A stretch of DNA of 64,000 nucleotides from contig NW_017803713.1 of the NCBI RefSeq assembly GCF_001625305.1, forward strand, positions 659,694-723,693, given 5' to 3'. Made by a program: the position numbers and the translations under genes. This DNA is from Branchiostoma belcheri (taxonomy: Eukaryota; Chordata; Leptocardii; Amphioxiformes; Branchiostomatidae). This document shows, piece by piece, positions 56,501 through 64,000 of this stretch (position 1 is the stretch's first letter; every line of letters starts with the position of its first letter). The notes beneath the pieces are model-generated. The model saw only the letters and a list, made by a program, of their open reading frames with translations. It did not search any database and was not told where the DNA came from.

Positions 56501-59279
56501 TTAAAATCAACGACGAATCAGCAATAGTACACACGAATAGTTCCCGTTATTATTTTTTAAACTTTCTCTTTGCTTTGTTTTCTTGTATATTATACGGGCG
56601 TCGGTTCGAATTTGTATTTTCAGCATTGTGAATTTCTGTCGAACTTAATCGGACTTTGCCTTATCGGTACATGATAGAAAACGGTAACTTTTGTTTTCAC
56701 CGCGATTGTTACCTTTATTGAAGATATTCAGAATAAGTTTTTTTTTTTTGTGGGACTCTTGTCCTGCTGACTGGTTATGTTGAGTAGTATTTGTTAGAAC
56801 AGTTATTTTCCTATGATTTCAGTGTTGTATCGACTAAACAGTGATATTGCTTAGCAAAGCTTTTTTTATTGACCATCATAATTACAATGCAACGCCAACA
56901 TTTTCTTTAATACCCTCTAACGAACTAAATCTTCAAGCATTATAGAGAAATGGCAAGATGTAATTGAACATACATGTAGGAGTAACAGGTTATGTATGTT
57001 GCAGAGCCTCTTTGGACATAGGGATATGGATAGTAAAATTGACAAAAACTTGTGGTTTAGTTTCATCGAAATGCAGCGCAGCCTCCCAGGAAGAATTAAC
57101 CTACCACTGCAATGGCGACAAGCCGTCCTACGTTACCATGGCTACCAGCGGCACGATAACCAGTGGGGATGATGGGTGGGGGAACTACAGCAGCGACAGT
57201 CTGTGCAGCTGGACCATCGAAGCACCGTCTGGAAAAAACGTGTCACTGACCTTCCTGACATTTGACCTGGCCGATGATGGCGACTGCCTATCGGATTACG
57301 TCGCGGTGTATGACGGGAGCAGCCAAAGCTCTGCTGTGCTAGGCAGGTTTTGTGAGAGTAACCCTGGCGTTGTGAACAGTACGGGCAACTTGATGCACGT
57401 TACCTTTGTCACCAACTCGGTTCTTCAGGCGTCAGGGTTTCGGGCAAGTTTCAAGAGGCTTACAGGTAAACGTCCTCTCAAGTTATGCAATTTCAGCAGC
57501 ACATACAGTTGGCCTATTTGTTAAACTTTATCATTAACCCTAGTATAAATCCACTTGATAATGACACCATTGATACATTTGGCACTGCTTCCTACTTTTT
57601 TTTGTTAACGACCGTGAGTCAGGCAGGAAAGTGTTCGACACTATTCACTCATAATAAATCAAACAAAATGTAAACCTAATATCAAAATCAGGAGACGTCT
57701 TGTTTATTTCCAGCTGACTTTCGTTTAAGTTGACTTTCGTTTTATCCGTTATAATGTTATGCGATTTTATTTTCCGGGTTAACCCTAAATAAATCTTTAA
57801 ATATCAGTGTGCGATATTTATATTCTGGTTATATGAATAAAGTTAATACAAACAAACAATCAAACGCGCTTCTCCATTTCCAACATGTTCATCATCCAGG
57901 ATGTTCTACTATTTGTACCAGTACGTTTACCTGTTATTCTGAGTTAAACCGATGTTTCTGTATTTCTTTTAGAACCTACAGACGAGTGTGCCACAGGAAA
58001 CGGAGGATGTGCACAGAACTGCACCGATACTGTCGACAGTTTTTTCTGCTCCTGTTTAATAGCTGGTTACAAATTGAACGATGACTGCCTATCCTGTGAC
58101 GGTGAGCAATATGTATATAACACTGGTTGGTGCGGTTGGTAGAAAACTACCATTATACCTTATGAACGGCCATCTTCATTTTCCAACGTACTATACTCTC
58201 CATATTGTGGTTTCATATTTTCATGTTATTGCCTCCGGGGAAGGAGACATCCTTCCGCGGAAAGATGTGAGAGATGTAGATTTTCATGTTTGCATCTGTT
58301 TCTCTCATTTGGGTGGACGGATTTTTTGGGGGACTCGGTATACGTTTTGCTAATGGGCTGTAGATGATGCACGTTCTTTTGTTTTTATTGTATATGTGTT
58401 TTCGGGCGTGAAAATGGTGCCTTTTTGTGGCCTCAAAACATCCCTTTGAGCGTGAAAATGGTTGCAACCGTTGACCTTCGGTGTTTTTAAAGTACTATCG
58501 GTTGGATCCACTTGTATGACCTTTCGCACAGAGGGGTGACCGGTCTGGATACATTCTTTGTTTAAAAATATGCACCAAAACTCTGTTTTCCAGGACTGCA
58601 TAGCCAGATTCAGTAAAAAATATGCCCAATTCAAAGAACCTTTGATGAAAATATATATTTCTTTGCGGATTTTTGGTGTTTTTTTTATAATTCATTAATT
58701 AGTCCATTTGGATGGTTAGAATTGTTTGGCAAAGGTACATGTATGTTAGATGCCGTGCTTGCATATAACCGACAATATCACACATTTTCTATGCCAAATG
58801 ATAAGGATTTCCCCAGTGTGTTACATGTTACTATGTAGGCGCCATGTGATTTATTTGCAATCAAATTTTGCTAATGAGCAGGATTATAAATGTAAGCCAT
58901 TTACAAGTAGTAATATTTGTAATCATGCATAAGATTTACGAAAAACACTAAACATGTCATGGAGGTATGAGATCACCGAACTCTTGTTACGAAATGCAAA
59001 CAATACAGCTCTTTTGATATATAGTCTGTTTTGTTTTTCTCTTGATTTGAACAGCTTACAATGATTACAGTGCACCTGTACCCGGTAGGAAAAAATACTG
59101 CAATCACCAAATTACCACACGATTCTATCAAGCAGGTGGCATCGCGTTGTCATTCATGTTCGTTTCTCGCCTATCAAACACCTCTCTCTCTCTATCTGTT
59201 GGCAATCTTGCACTATCTTTTTTTAAAGATCTAGATTCGGAAGCTGATATCTGGCTCCCAAACATCTTTCACGCGCTAG

Positions 59280-59351
<72 letters not shown>

Positions 59352-61533
59352 ACCGTTTCTTTATCCTGTTTCTGACAGATTCATACAATCGATCTATTTT
59401 CCAGCACATTCTGTATGTACCAGTGTTTTTTAATTACTTAACCTGAGTGTCATCTTACTTTAACCCGTTATATTTGCAGATATAGACGAGTGTGCCACAG
59501 GAAACGGCGGATGTGCACAGAACTGCACTAATACTGTTGGCAGCTTCTCCTGTTCCTGTCAAACGGGCTACATATTGAACGATGACGGTGTTTCCTGTAA
59601 CGGTAAGCTATATTATGTCGCTGCAACAACAGTCGAGTAGATTCGTCTAAGGTCTAAGGTTTAACTAAACATAAATGTTGTGTGTGACCAAAATGTATTT
59701 GCTGTATTTTCAGACACAGACGAGTGCGCCTCAAACAACGGTGGATGTTCCGTGAATTGCAACAACACCATCGGCAGTTTCGAGTGCTACTGTGGAGATG
59801 GCTATGTCCTAGATGGAGATGGGGTGTCATGCAACGGTAACCTCAAAACAATCAGCTGTTTTCTGTACTTTAATTAACTCTAGTGACGTTTCTTTTAACT
59901 GGTCTATTATATCTAACGATTTCAAAGCTTGTATATAATATATAGAAACACCGACTATGATTTTACCTTTACTATGTCGGTTTGTTCTATGTTGGTTAGG
60001 GCCTCTTCCATCGATATATTGTATAATTAGCATTAAAGGAGTAACATTCGATATATACAGAGTTTTAAGAAAAGGTATACCATCTTTTCAAAACGAATTT
60101 GTAAAAGTTATGTTTTGCTTTAAATGTCGCATGTCTACTAAAATTGTTATCCGAAACCGGTAATGTTACCGAGATAAAAATATGATCAAATCCGACAATG
60201 CCCTTTTTGGCATGAACTTGAAAGCACTTTTTTTAACAAGTACAGCACCTTTTTAAAACGAATTTTTAAAACTTGTGTTTTGCTTTAATTACTGCATATT
60301 TACTTTAATTGTGATCTGAAACCATAAATGTTACCAATAAGAACATACAGTAGTATGGAATCCAGGAACGGCATGAACTTGACATCTATTTCCAAAAAAA
60401 TATTGCATACCAACAAAAACAAAAACAGGGATGACAGAGTAGTAATATGTTGATGTTTAGCTTTGCCCTTCATTCTATTATGACTTTCGAATTTTGGTTA
60501 TGAAAAGTGTCATTCTAATGCGTAGGTGTATGCGTATATCAGGTGACTTCCTATTTTGATTACGAACAGACATTGACGAGTGTGCGAACTCTAATGGAGG
60601 CTGTGAGCACGTCTGTACCAACACTGAGGGCAGCTTCCAGTGTTCCTGTCACCTCGGACAAACACTCAACGGAGATGGCCTAAATTGCGACGGTAGGTGA
60701 AGACATATTGTCCTTATAAACAGAAGTCACGGCTCTTAAGCTTTTCGTAATGTATCTGACATAATGGGTTGACAGCACATGGGTGATGGTAGGACTGACA
60801 GACACACTGTCAGCAGATCAAAAGGTCAGGAAGAGGACATTGGGTGAACGTGAACGTGAATGTTTCAGAGTCATTTAGGGAAAATAGGGAGTATGGTGGT
60901 AGATGGGCGTGTGGTGGCGGGTGTTAGAACACAGGGGATTGCATTTTTACTGGAAGTCTGAAGTCTCGAAGTGCTTGTTAACTCTCACTTTAGGGAGCCT
61001 AGGATAGGAGCCAAATCAGTATGCCGGTGCAAAATGCTTTAAACGGTTTATGCTTTAAGGTGGGGTCGTGTGGCGTAGCGGTAAAGTACTCGACTCGGAA
61101 CCCTGAGGTCCCGGATTCGAGTCCTGACATGCCACCGATCTTGTGCCATTGGGAAAGGCACTTTATACGACATTCCTCACTTACTAGTAACTCAAGTAAA
61201 AATTAATATTGTCCTGTTCCGTATTTGTCCTCTGCGTTAGGGACGGTGAGTGTGCCGTCACCATTTCCAGTCCTGAAATGTTGAAATAAAAAATGCTTTA
61301 AACGGTCATCATTATGGTTTTGCAGGTTGGGATCTCCCGGAGAGTTGTCCAACGGTTGGTAACCTCAGTTTGCCCAACAACAAAACGTACGTGGCACAAT
61401 CCGATGTTAACGAGTTGGTCAACTACACCACGGCCCAGGGGAGGTGTGCCGCCGAGGGAAGAATGATCGCCGTACCGCGGGACTGGAACGAGCAGGAATA
61501 CCTTGTCTTCTACAAGAGCTGTCTGGCTGGCGG
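40123..61533 (+). CDS. Gene R: paralog of gene L, mosaic multi-lectin protein (spliced, 3' partial)
   Basis: This is the whole-gene span; the exons are listed separately. The order is signal peptide, WSC, F5/8C, LamG-like x2, FTP, F5/8C, module X, CUB, four EGFs and the first half of a C-type lectin domain. It is the divergently oriented paralog of gene L and lacks the pentraxin and Methyltransf_FA modules. Exon lengths equal those of gene L in most pairs, and every module starts and ends in phase 1. The 3' end is not in the window. A secreted or surface lectin-like adhesion role is inferred from the domains. Confidence 0.87.
41020..41148 (+). CDS. Gene R exon: WSC domain, first half
   Basis: This 129-nt phase 1-1 exon encodes [20 protein letters not shown] and [19 protein letters not shown]. 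It is the N-terminal half of a WSC domain, with splice sites CTCTAG|TGGAG and TTCG|GTGAGT. The next intron (41149-43272) is filled by a tandem pair of long repeats. Confidence 0.9.
41360..43201. repeat. Tandem pair of long repeats (ACCTCCATGA ends) in WSC intron
   Basis: The unit from CAGTTGCGTTTATCTGTCCG to TTTCATGGAGGTATGAGATC recurs at about 41437-42181 and 42185-43201. The second unit has an internal duplication of the AGGTAGCTGAGAGAGAG...ATGCAAATTATGCAAATG segment (42550 and 42808). Related ends are at 40476, 40951 and 58960. Confidence 0.85.
43273..43434 (+). CDS. Gene R exon: WSC domain, second half
   Basis: This 162-nt phase 1-1 exon encodes [40 protein letters not shown] and [13 protein letters not shown]. 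The CFCGTD, C-x3-C-SGN and ICGG motifs complete the 8-Cys WSC domain. Confidence 0.9.
   Translation, partial: ECKLELSAFVGLTSTSPTEEQPGPILNVTGHVPGTRQKYAAVLTAFLYTGPEE
43598..43738. repeat. (GT)n microsatellite
   Basis: Interrupted TG repeats, downstream of WSC exon 2 of gene R. Confidence 0.95.
44440..44732 (+). CDS. Gene R exon: F5/8C domain 1, N-terminal part
   Basis: This 293-nt exon (phase 1 to 0) encodes [60 protein letters not shown] and [15 protein letters not shown]. It is a discoidin N-terminal part with the FDLG core, three codons longer than in gene L. The donor is GATA|GTGAGT. Confidence 0.9.
44767..45016. mobile_element. 250-bp MITE with 22-bp inverted ends
   Basis: AATTGTAGTGCTGTTCGATGA at 44768 is the exact complement of TCATCGAACAGCACTACAATT ending at 45015. 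It lies 35 bp after the F5/8C exon in gene R and has no counterpart in gene L. Confidence 0.85.
45640..45815 (-). mobile_element. tRNA-headed SINE, antisense
   Basis: CAAGATCGGTGGCATGTCAGGACTCGAACCCGGGACC is the complement of the head of the SINE at 48101. It includes box B (GGTTCGAGTCC) and lies in the F5/8C intron. Confidence 0.7.
45890..46031 (+). CDS. Gene R exon: F5/8C domain 1, C-terminal part
   Basis: This 142-nt exon (phase 0 to 1) encodes [32 protein letters not shown] and MRADVGEG, the C-terminal strands of the F5/8C domain. It has the same length as in gene L. Confidence 0.9.
46032..47006. other. Intron, no recognised features
   Basis: Intron between F5/8C 1 and LamG-like 1 of gene R. 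A GCCATGCTTCATTTGCTCC stretch near 46471 resembles 43917-43945, so a dispersed repeat is likely. Confidence 0.45.
47007..47322 (+). CDS. Gene R exon: LamG-like domain 1, first half
   Basis: This 316-nt exon (phase 1 to 2) encodes [39 protein letters not shown] and [15 protein letters not shown]. It is a LamG_3/concanavalin A-like jelly-roll start, very close to gene L. The acceptor is TCCACAG and the donor CAAG|GTATTT. Confidence 0.9.
47521..47553. repeat. (CT)n microsatellite
   Basis: Pure CT run in the LamG-like 1 intron. Confidence 0.95.
47749..48050 (+). CDS. Gene R exon: LamG-like domain 1, second half
   Basis: This 302-nt exon (phase 2 to 1) encodes [48 protein letters not shown] and [20 protein letters not shown]. 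It closes LamG-like domain 1. A SINE is inserted about 50 bases downstream in the next intron. Confidence 0.9.
48101..48335 (+). mobile_element. tRNA-headed SINE
   Basis: GGGGTCGTGTGGCGTAGCGG (box A) and GGGTTCGAGTCC (box B) head the element, followed by TTGTGCCCTTGGGAAAGGCAC and CTGTCACCACGTCTTG. The same element is at 61059-61285. Confidence 0.75.
48380..49339. other. Intron, no recognised features
   Basis: Intron between LamG-like 1 and 2 of gene R, after the SINE. Open frames exist but have no domain support. Confidence 0.45.
49340..49661 (+). CDS. Gene R exon: LamG-like domain 2, first half
   Basis: This 322-nt exon (phase 1 to 2) encodes [39 protein letters not shown] and [17 protein letters not shown]. 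The acceptor CCTAG is followed by CAG repeats, so a NAGNAG-type choice three or six bases downstream is possible without a frame change. Confidence 0.9.
49838..50820 (-). mobile_element. LINE 3' end with RT fragment, antisense in gene R intron
   Basis: Starts at a (GATTT)n tail (49838-49860), then the 3' UTR shared with 8557-8800, then the RT C-terminal frame. It sits in the intron within LamG-like domain 2. Confidence 0.8.
50137..50787 (-). pseudogene. LINE reverse-transcriptase C-terminal region
   Basis: The 216-residue open frame reads [86 protein letters not shown] and [29 protein letters not shown] and LWNALP are diagnostic for CR1/L2/jockey-type RT C-termini. It lacks the catalytic RT part and endonuclease. 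Confidence 0.88.
51029..51315 (+). CDS. Gene R exon: LamG-like domain 2, second half
   Basis: This 287-nt exon (phase 2 to 1) encodes [50 protein letters not shown] and [20 protein letters not shown]. It closes LamG-like domain 2 and is almost identical to gene L. The preceding intron (49662-51028) carries an antisense LINE fragment. Confidence 0.9.
51689..51898 (+). CDS. Gene R exon: FTP (fucolectin / F-type lectin) domain, first half
   Basis: This 210-nt phase 1-1 exon encodes [48 protein letters not shown] and [13 protein letters not shown]. The FTP pattern is clear (GK.A.QSS, NAVDG, PWWK.DLG, NRRD). It is two codons shorter than in gene L, and the Cys of CTHT is replaced (ITHT). Confidence 0.87.
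51899..54335. other. Large FTP intron, no recognised features
   Basis: Intron inside the FTP domain of gene R. The same intron in gene L is about 0.5 kb. GC-rich and open stretches at 52500-53700 show no domain similarity I recognise. Confidence 0.45.
54336..54557 (+). CDS. Gene R exon: FTP domain, second half
   Basis: This 222-nt phase 1-1 exon encodes [49 protein letters not shown] and [13 protein letters not shown]. It closes the FTP fold; Ser replaces Cys in L.L-C/S-EVEVF. The intron before it (51899-54335) is 2.4 kb. Confidence 0.9.
54558..55225. other. Intron with short repeats
   Basis: Contains ATGAAGCCCAAG and CACACCGTTGA(C/A) short direct repeats at 54620-54685 and a (GATT)4-5 run at 54840-54858, otherwise nothing. 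Confidence 0.5.
55226..55672 (+). CDS. Gene R exon: F5/8C domain 2 (single exon)
   Basis: This 447-nt phase 1-1 exon encodes [79 protein letters not shown] and [11 protein letters not shown], a full discoidin domain highly similar to gene L. The next intron is only 289 bp and leads directly to module X, skipping the pentraxin and Methyltransf_FA block present in gene L. Confidence 0.9.
55752..55895. repeat. Gene R copy of the repeat that borders the gene L insert
   Basis: GTCAAAGGTAGGCAATGTCGG through GACCAGAGTGACTGGTCGAAA to TTTTAACTC is the reverse complement of 7075-7215. Only one copy is present here. Confidence 0.85.
55962..56354 (+). CDS. Gene R exon: unrecognised 8-cysteine module X
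   Basis: This 393-nt phase 1-1 exon encodes [94 protein letters not shown] and ALCAR. All eight cysteines of the gene L copy are conserved. The domain family is not recognised. The donor is CCAGAA|GTAATA. Confidence 0.85.
56459..56625. mobile_element. MITE shared with gene L intron
   Basis: ATGCTGAGGTCACATTTCTG, then CGGGGCCCGGCCGAGCTG, to TTTTCAGCAT. Internal sequence (AACGACGAATCAGCAATAGTAC, ACTTTCTCTTTGCTTTGTTT) matches the gene L intron element at 6377-6552 reversed. Confidence 0.75.
57061..57465 (+). CDS. Gene R exon: CUB domain
   Basis: This 405-nt phase 1-1 exon encodes [68 protein letters not shown] and [20 protein letters not shown]. All CUB core motifs are present. The TTTAG acceptor at 57059-57060 is chosen over ATGCAG at 57075-57076 because only it preserves phase. 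Confidence 0.9.
57973..58101 (+). CDS. Gene R exon: EGF-like 1, atypical, seven cysteines
   Basis: This 129-nt phase 1-1 exon encodes [39 protein letters not shown] and LSCDG. It matches gene L 3881-4009. An extra Cys replaces the Gly in LNDDG, giving seven cysteines, and the calcium-binding start is EPTDE. Both atypical copies may be poorly folding or specialised EGFs. Confidence 0.85.
58960..58990. repeat. End of ATGGAGGTATGAGATC repeat family
   Basis: TCATGGAGGTATGAGATCACCGAACTCTTGTT matches the ends at 40951 and 42154. The other end is not clear. Confidence 0.55.
59055..59084 (+). CDS. Gene R candidate 30-nt microexon (linker)
   Basis: A TTGAACAG acceptor and a CCCG|GTAGGA donor bracket 30 nt that would read [11 protein letters not shown] in phase 1-1. 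It is a weak candidate: it fits phase and has sites, but has no family support and I see no counterpart in gene L. Confidence 0.3.
59279..59348. repeat. (AT)n microsatellite, about 70 bp
   Basis: Near-pure TA repeat in the intron before EGF 2 of gene R. Confidence 0.97.
59480..59602 (+). CDS. Gene R exon: calcium-binding EGF 2
   Basis: This 123-nt phase 1-1 exon encodes [39 protein letters not shown] and CNG, a canonical cbEGF with the hydroxylation consensus [11 protein letters not shown] 70-bp AT microsatellite lies in the intron before it. Confidence 0.9.
59714..59836 (+). CDS. Gene R exon: calcium-binding EGF 3 (no counterpart seen in gene L)
   Basis: This 123-nt phase 1-1 exon encodes [39 protein letters not shown] and CNG, a canonical cbEGF. 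Gene L goes directly from its equivalent of EGF 2 (2890-3012) to the equivalent of EGF 4 (2465-2593), so this module was gained in R or lost in L. Confidence 0.9.
60570..60692 (+). CDS. Gene R exon: calcium-binding EGF 4
   Basis: This 123-nt phase 1-1 exon encodes [39 protein letters not shown] and CDG, a canonical cbEGF. The donor is GACG|GTAGGT; the gene L copies have lost this donor and read six bases further. Confidence 0.9.
61059..61290 (+). mobile_element. tRNA-headed SINE
   Basis: TGGGGTCGTGTGGCGTAGCGG, ATTCGAGTCCTGACATGCC and GTGCCGTCACCATTTCC match 48101-48335. It ends 35 bp before the C-type lectin exon. Confidence 0.75.
61326..61533 (+). CDS. Gene R exon: C-type lectin domain, first half
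   Basis: This 208-nt exon (phase 1 to 2) encodes [60 protein letters not shown] and [28 protein letters not shown]...EYL is the first half of a C-type lectin domain. The second half (with WND and Ca-site motifs) is not found in the remaining 2.5 kb, so the gene either continues past the window or is truncated. Confidence 0.8.
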
Positions 61534-64000
61534 GTAAGAATAATCGTGCTTGTGATTCCCTTCTTATCCTATACAAATGCATGTATATTCCAGTTGACTT
61601 TCCATTGGGGACCCCATTGTTACGTAGCGCCCAGCCAAGGTTCTTACCGTCCCATCATAAAATCACGCGAGCTCTCGCTGGATCGTACTCTCGCGAGAGC
61701 GGATTCAAAATGGCCGCGGTATCCAGAAAGGGGTCTATTACAATTTGTTAACCGAATATGAACAACTAAACATTCACAAGCAACACGAGGTCACACCCGC
61801 TGAAAAGACACAGGCCATCATCTTCGATTGTAAAGGACTACCAAGAAACGCTTACGACTAAAAAGGAATGCTAGTAAGTAGATTTCTATTAGATCTTACA
61901 AACACGGAAGCAGAACGTACTTCAATCTCGACACCCTCGTGATTTCGCTCTCCAATCTCTAGCGATTCGCGCTCTCCCAGCTCGTAATTCGCCCCACCCA
62001 CCTCACCCCCCTTTAACAATTCCACCCCATACATCCCCCAAAATCAGTTTTTTACCCGAAAACGTCCGTTTTAGCATGTCCAAGTACACATATTTGTTGA
62101 ATAATTTTAATCATAGTAGTTCTTGGGGAATTATGTTGTATTTCCACATAAATGATGTACTCTAAAAATCATTTTACCAATGAAACTTTAAGCATATATC
62201 AGCTCACATCCTGCGTTGTTTAGATGCCTATGCTGTTAAGCAGAACAACAGGGAATATTCTAACCAAGGACGTTACTTTCTTGCTTCAACCGAACCCTTA
62301 ATAACGTAATTAGAATTGTTAAATTAAATTTTGTGTACCTGCCATACCCGTGGTGCGGTGTTAAAGAGTAGTCTCAGGGGCGGTAGTGGGAAATATCTGT
62401 TGAGGAGGGGGGGTGGGTGAAATCGCTATGACACCGACATTCAACCTGAGATTTCTTATCGTTTTCATTGAATGTTTGCATAACGTTGCACCAGAATTTG
62501 GGTAGCTGCCACTGTATGAAAAACCACGTTTCCAAGAGTTTCCAGTCCCGCACACGCCCGTGAAATTCGCCGTGTCCTGGTCGCGTCCATGGATTTCCGG
62601 GCTCCGCGTGTACGGCCCCGGATATTTCCTTACACTCCCGGATTCGTGCTCGCCGTGCACGTGCACGGAAATTTACGCCCCGCACACTTGGCGTGTGTTG
62701 GGGAGCGGCTAACAATAAGGGGTAATTAGGTACTGCGTGTATTCATGTTTCAGGTGATAATTACTTGAACCAAAGTTGCCAGCACTTTAATCTAAGCAAA
62801 TTAGATATAGAATGATCAAGGATTGTTAATACAACATTTGAACCTATGCGTCCTTGGCTTGATTTATCGTGATGTCGTCCATACGACAAAGCACATTTGA
62901 GCGTAGGGCGCCCCGACGCTGGGGTTATATGACCTACTCGGTCAAAATGACCTAAATCTACACTCCAATCTAAATCTGAATTTGTTATTTTGGAAATAAT
63001 AGTTTATCCGTGAGGTTCATTACCATGATGTAATCAAACGCTTGACTAAAGGGGTTTGAACTAACGTGACCTGATCAGTTTGTTATGATTTTTAGGTACA
63101 TGTATGGGTAATAATATGCAAGCTTTACATTGTAGTTCGGTCGATGTGTATTGCGATGTGTCTGACATGGCGTCCGTTTATGTGAATAGCCTATGTGTAA
63201 ACAAAGGGAGAACTCACAGCGTCCCCATGCCTGGTAAAATACTGAAATCCAGCAAAACAAGTCAACTCTCATGACGTTAATTGTGGATTTTGGATACATT
63301 TACAAAGAGTAAGGTTATGTTGGAGTTGAAGTGCGGTTTTATTTCACTTAGTGAGCGACAAGTTGTGTAATTCTAGAACGAATAAAGCCATGTAATCATG
63401 ACGAATTAGAATTATGAAGATCATTTGTCTGCCTTGAAATAAATACATTCACACAATCAGAAACATCCTATCATCCAAGTGTTCAGACTGCACAGGCGAT
63501 TTATATATATAATATAAAAACAAGATGGTTGTAGTATTGAACGCGATCACGTGATTATATGACTGACGACCAATCCTACCTCGCTCTCGCCGGGACCAGC
63601 CAATAAGAGACGCGATGCTTTGTTTTGGTGGGTCGTTTGAATCTTGCTTTGTCACAACGACGGTTTGCTTTTTCAAAACACGTTTGTCTCGGCTTGCAAA
63701 GATTACTAGTATGTTCCTGAACTAAAATGGCGTCAAACATTCCGTTCTGTTACTTCGTTTTCGCAACGGAAGAAATGACTCTACTACATTGAAAGGACAA
63801 CACCGCAACGAACCAGCAAACCGACAGGAGGAAGGGTAAGCTAAAACAAGGATACTATTATATATACGGCACTATCGTTACATATATCTTAAACATGTTG
63901 TTTAAAAACCTTGGCTAAGTTGTGCCTACGGCAGAAATATTTATTTTGGCAAGAAGTGTACACTATTTTTTTACTGATTAATAACATAGTTTATTATTTC
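61534..64000. other. Right edge: intron or intergenic, no recognised exon
   Basis: The second half of the C-type lectin domain is not seen. Around 63580-63840 a CCAATAAG box, AAAATGGCGTC and a possible splice donor (GGAAG|GGTAAGC) look like the first exon of a plus-strand gene, but nothing proves it. Confidence 0.4.
61670..61740. promoter_or_regulatory. Promoter-like motif cluster (TCTCGCGAGA plus AAATGGCCGCGG)
   Basis: TCTCGCGAGA is a palindrome known from metazoan housekeeping promoters, and AAATGGCCGCGG resembles a YY1-type site. They lie 28 bp apart. No transcript is recognised next to it, so this is only a suggestion. Confidence 0.25.

Noticed and set aside
57892..57914. Possible 21-nt exon between CUB and EGF 1 of gene R
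   Set aside because: Sites CCAG and CA|GTACGT exist and phase fits, but it is too short to judge and gene L shows no equivalent.

Overview
The window looks like genomic DNA of a cephalochordate (amphioxus, Branchiostoma type). The grounds are intron-rich genes coding for mosaic extracellular lectin proteins, CTLD and cbEGF modules of amphioxus style, tRNA-headed SINEs, CR1/L2-like LINE tails, many MITEs and two N gaps (1481-1500, 37673-37777). The species is not determinable from the sequence alone.

Two large paralogous genes lie head to head. Gene L runs on the minus strand from its start codon at 24458 down past base 1. Gene R runs on the plus strand from its start codon at 40123 past the right edge. 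I placed exons by hand from splice sites and reading phase. Paired exons agree in length almost everywhere (70/70, 162/162, 142/142, 316/316, 302/302, 322/322, 287/287, 222/222, 447/447, 405/405), which strongly supports the models. The shared order from the N-terminus is: signal peptide, WSC, F5/8C (discoidin), LamG-like, LamG-like, FTP (fucolectin/F-type lectin), F5/8C, an unrecognised 8-cysteine module (called X here), CUB, EGF repeats, and the first half of a C-type lectin domain. Gene L also carries a pentraxin domain and a Methyltransf_FA (farnesoic acid O-methyltransferase-like) domain between F5/8C-2 and X; gene R lacks both. Every module is a phase 1-1 cassette. The products are probably secreted or cell-surface carbohydrate-binding or adhesion proteins. 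No transmembrane segment is seen within the window and both 3' ends lie outside it.

Layout: 1-3290 holds two nearly identical EGF-EGF blocks of gene L with an assembly gap at their boundary, possibly allelic false duplication. 3881-24458 holds the rest of gene L. 24480-40097 is the shared 5' intergenic region, with a broken polycystin-like fragment (32.6-33.4 kb), LINE ORF1 and 3'-end fragments, a 96-bp hairpin, SINEs and MITEs. 40123-61533 is gene R. 61534-64000 has no recognised coding exon but has promoter-like sequence near 61.7 and 63.6-63.8 kb.

Introns are rich in mobile elements: TTAA-flanked piggyBac-like MITEs sharing GGGTC/GACCC palindromes, TAA-flanked GGCC-ended MITEs, a 22-bp TIR MITE, LINE fragments and a satellite array of about 180-bp units in intron 1 of gene L.
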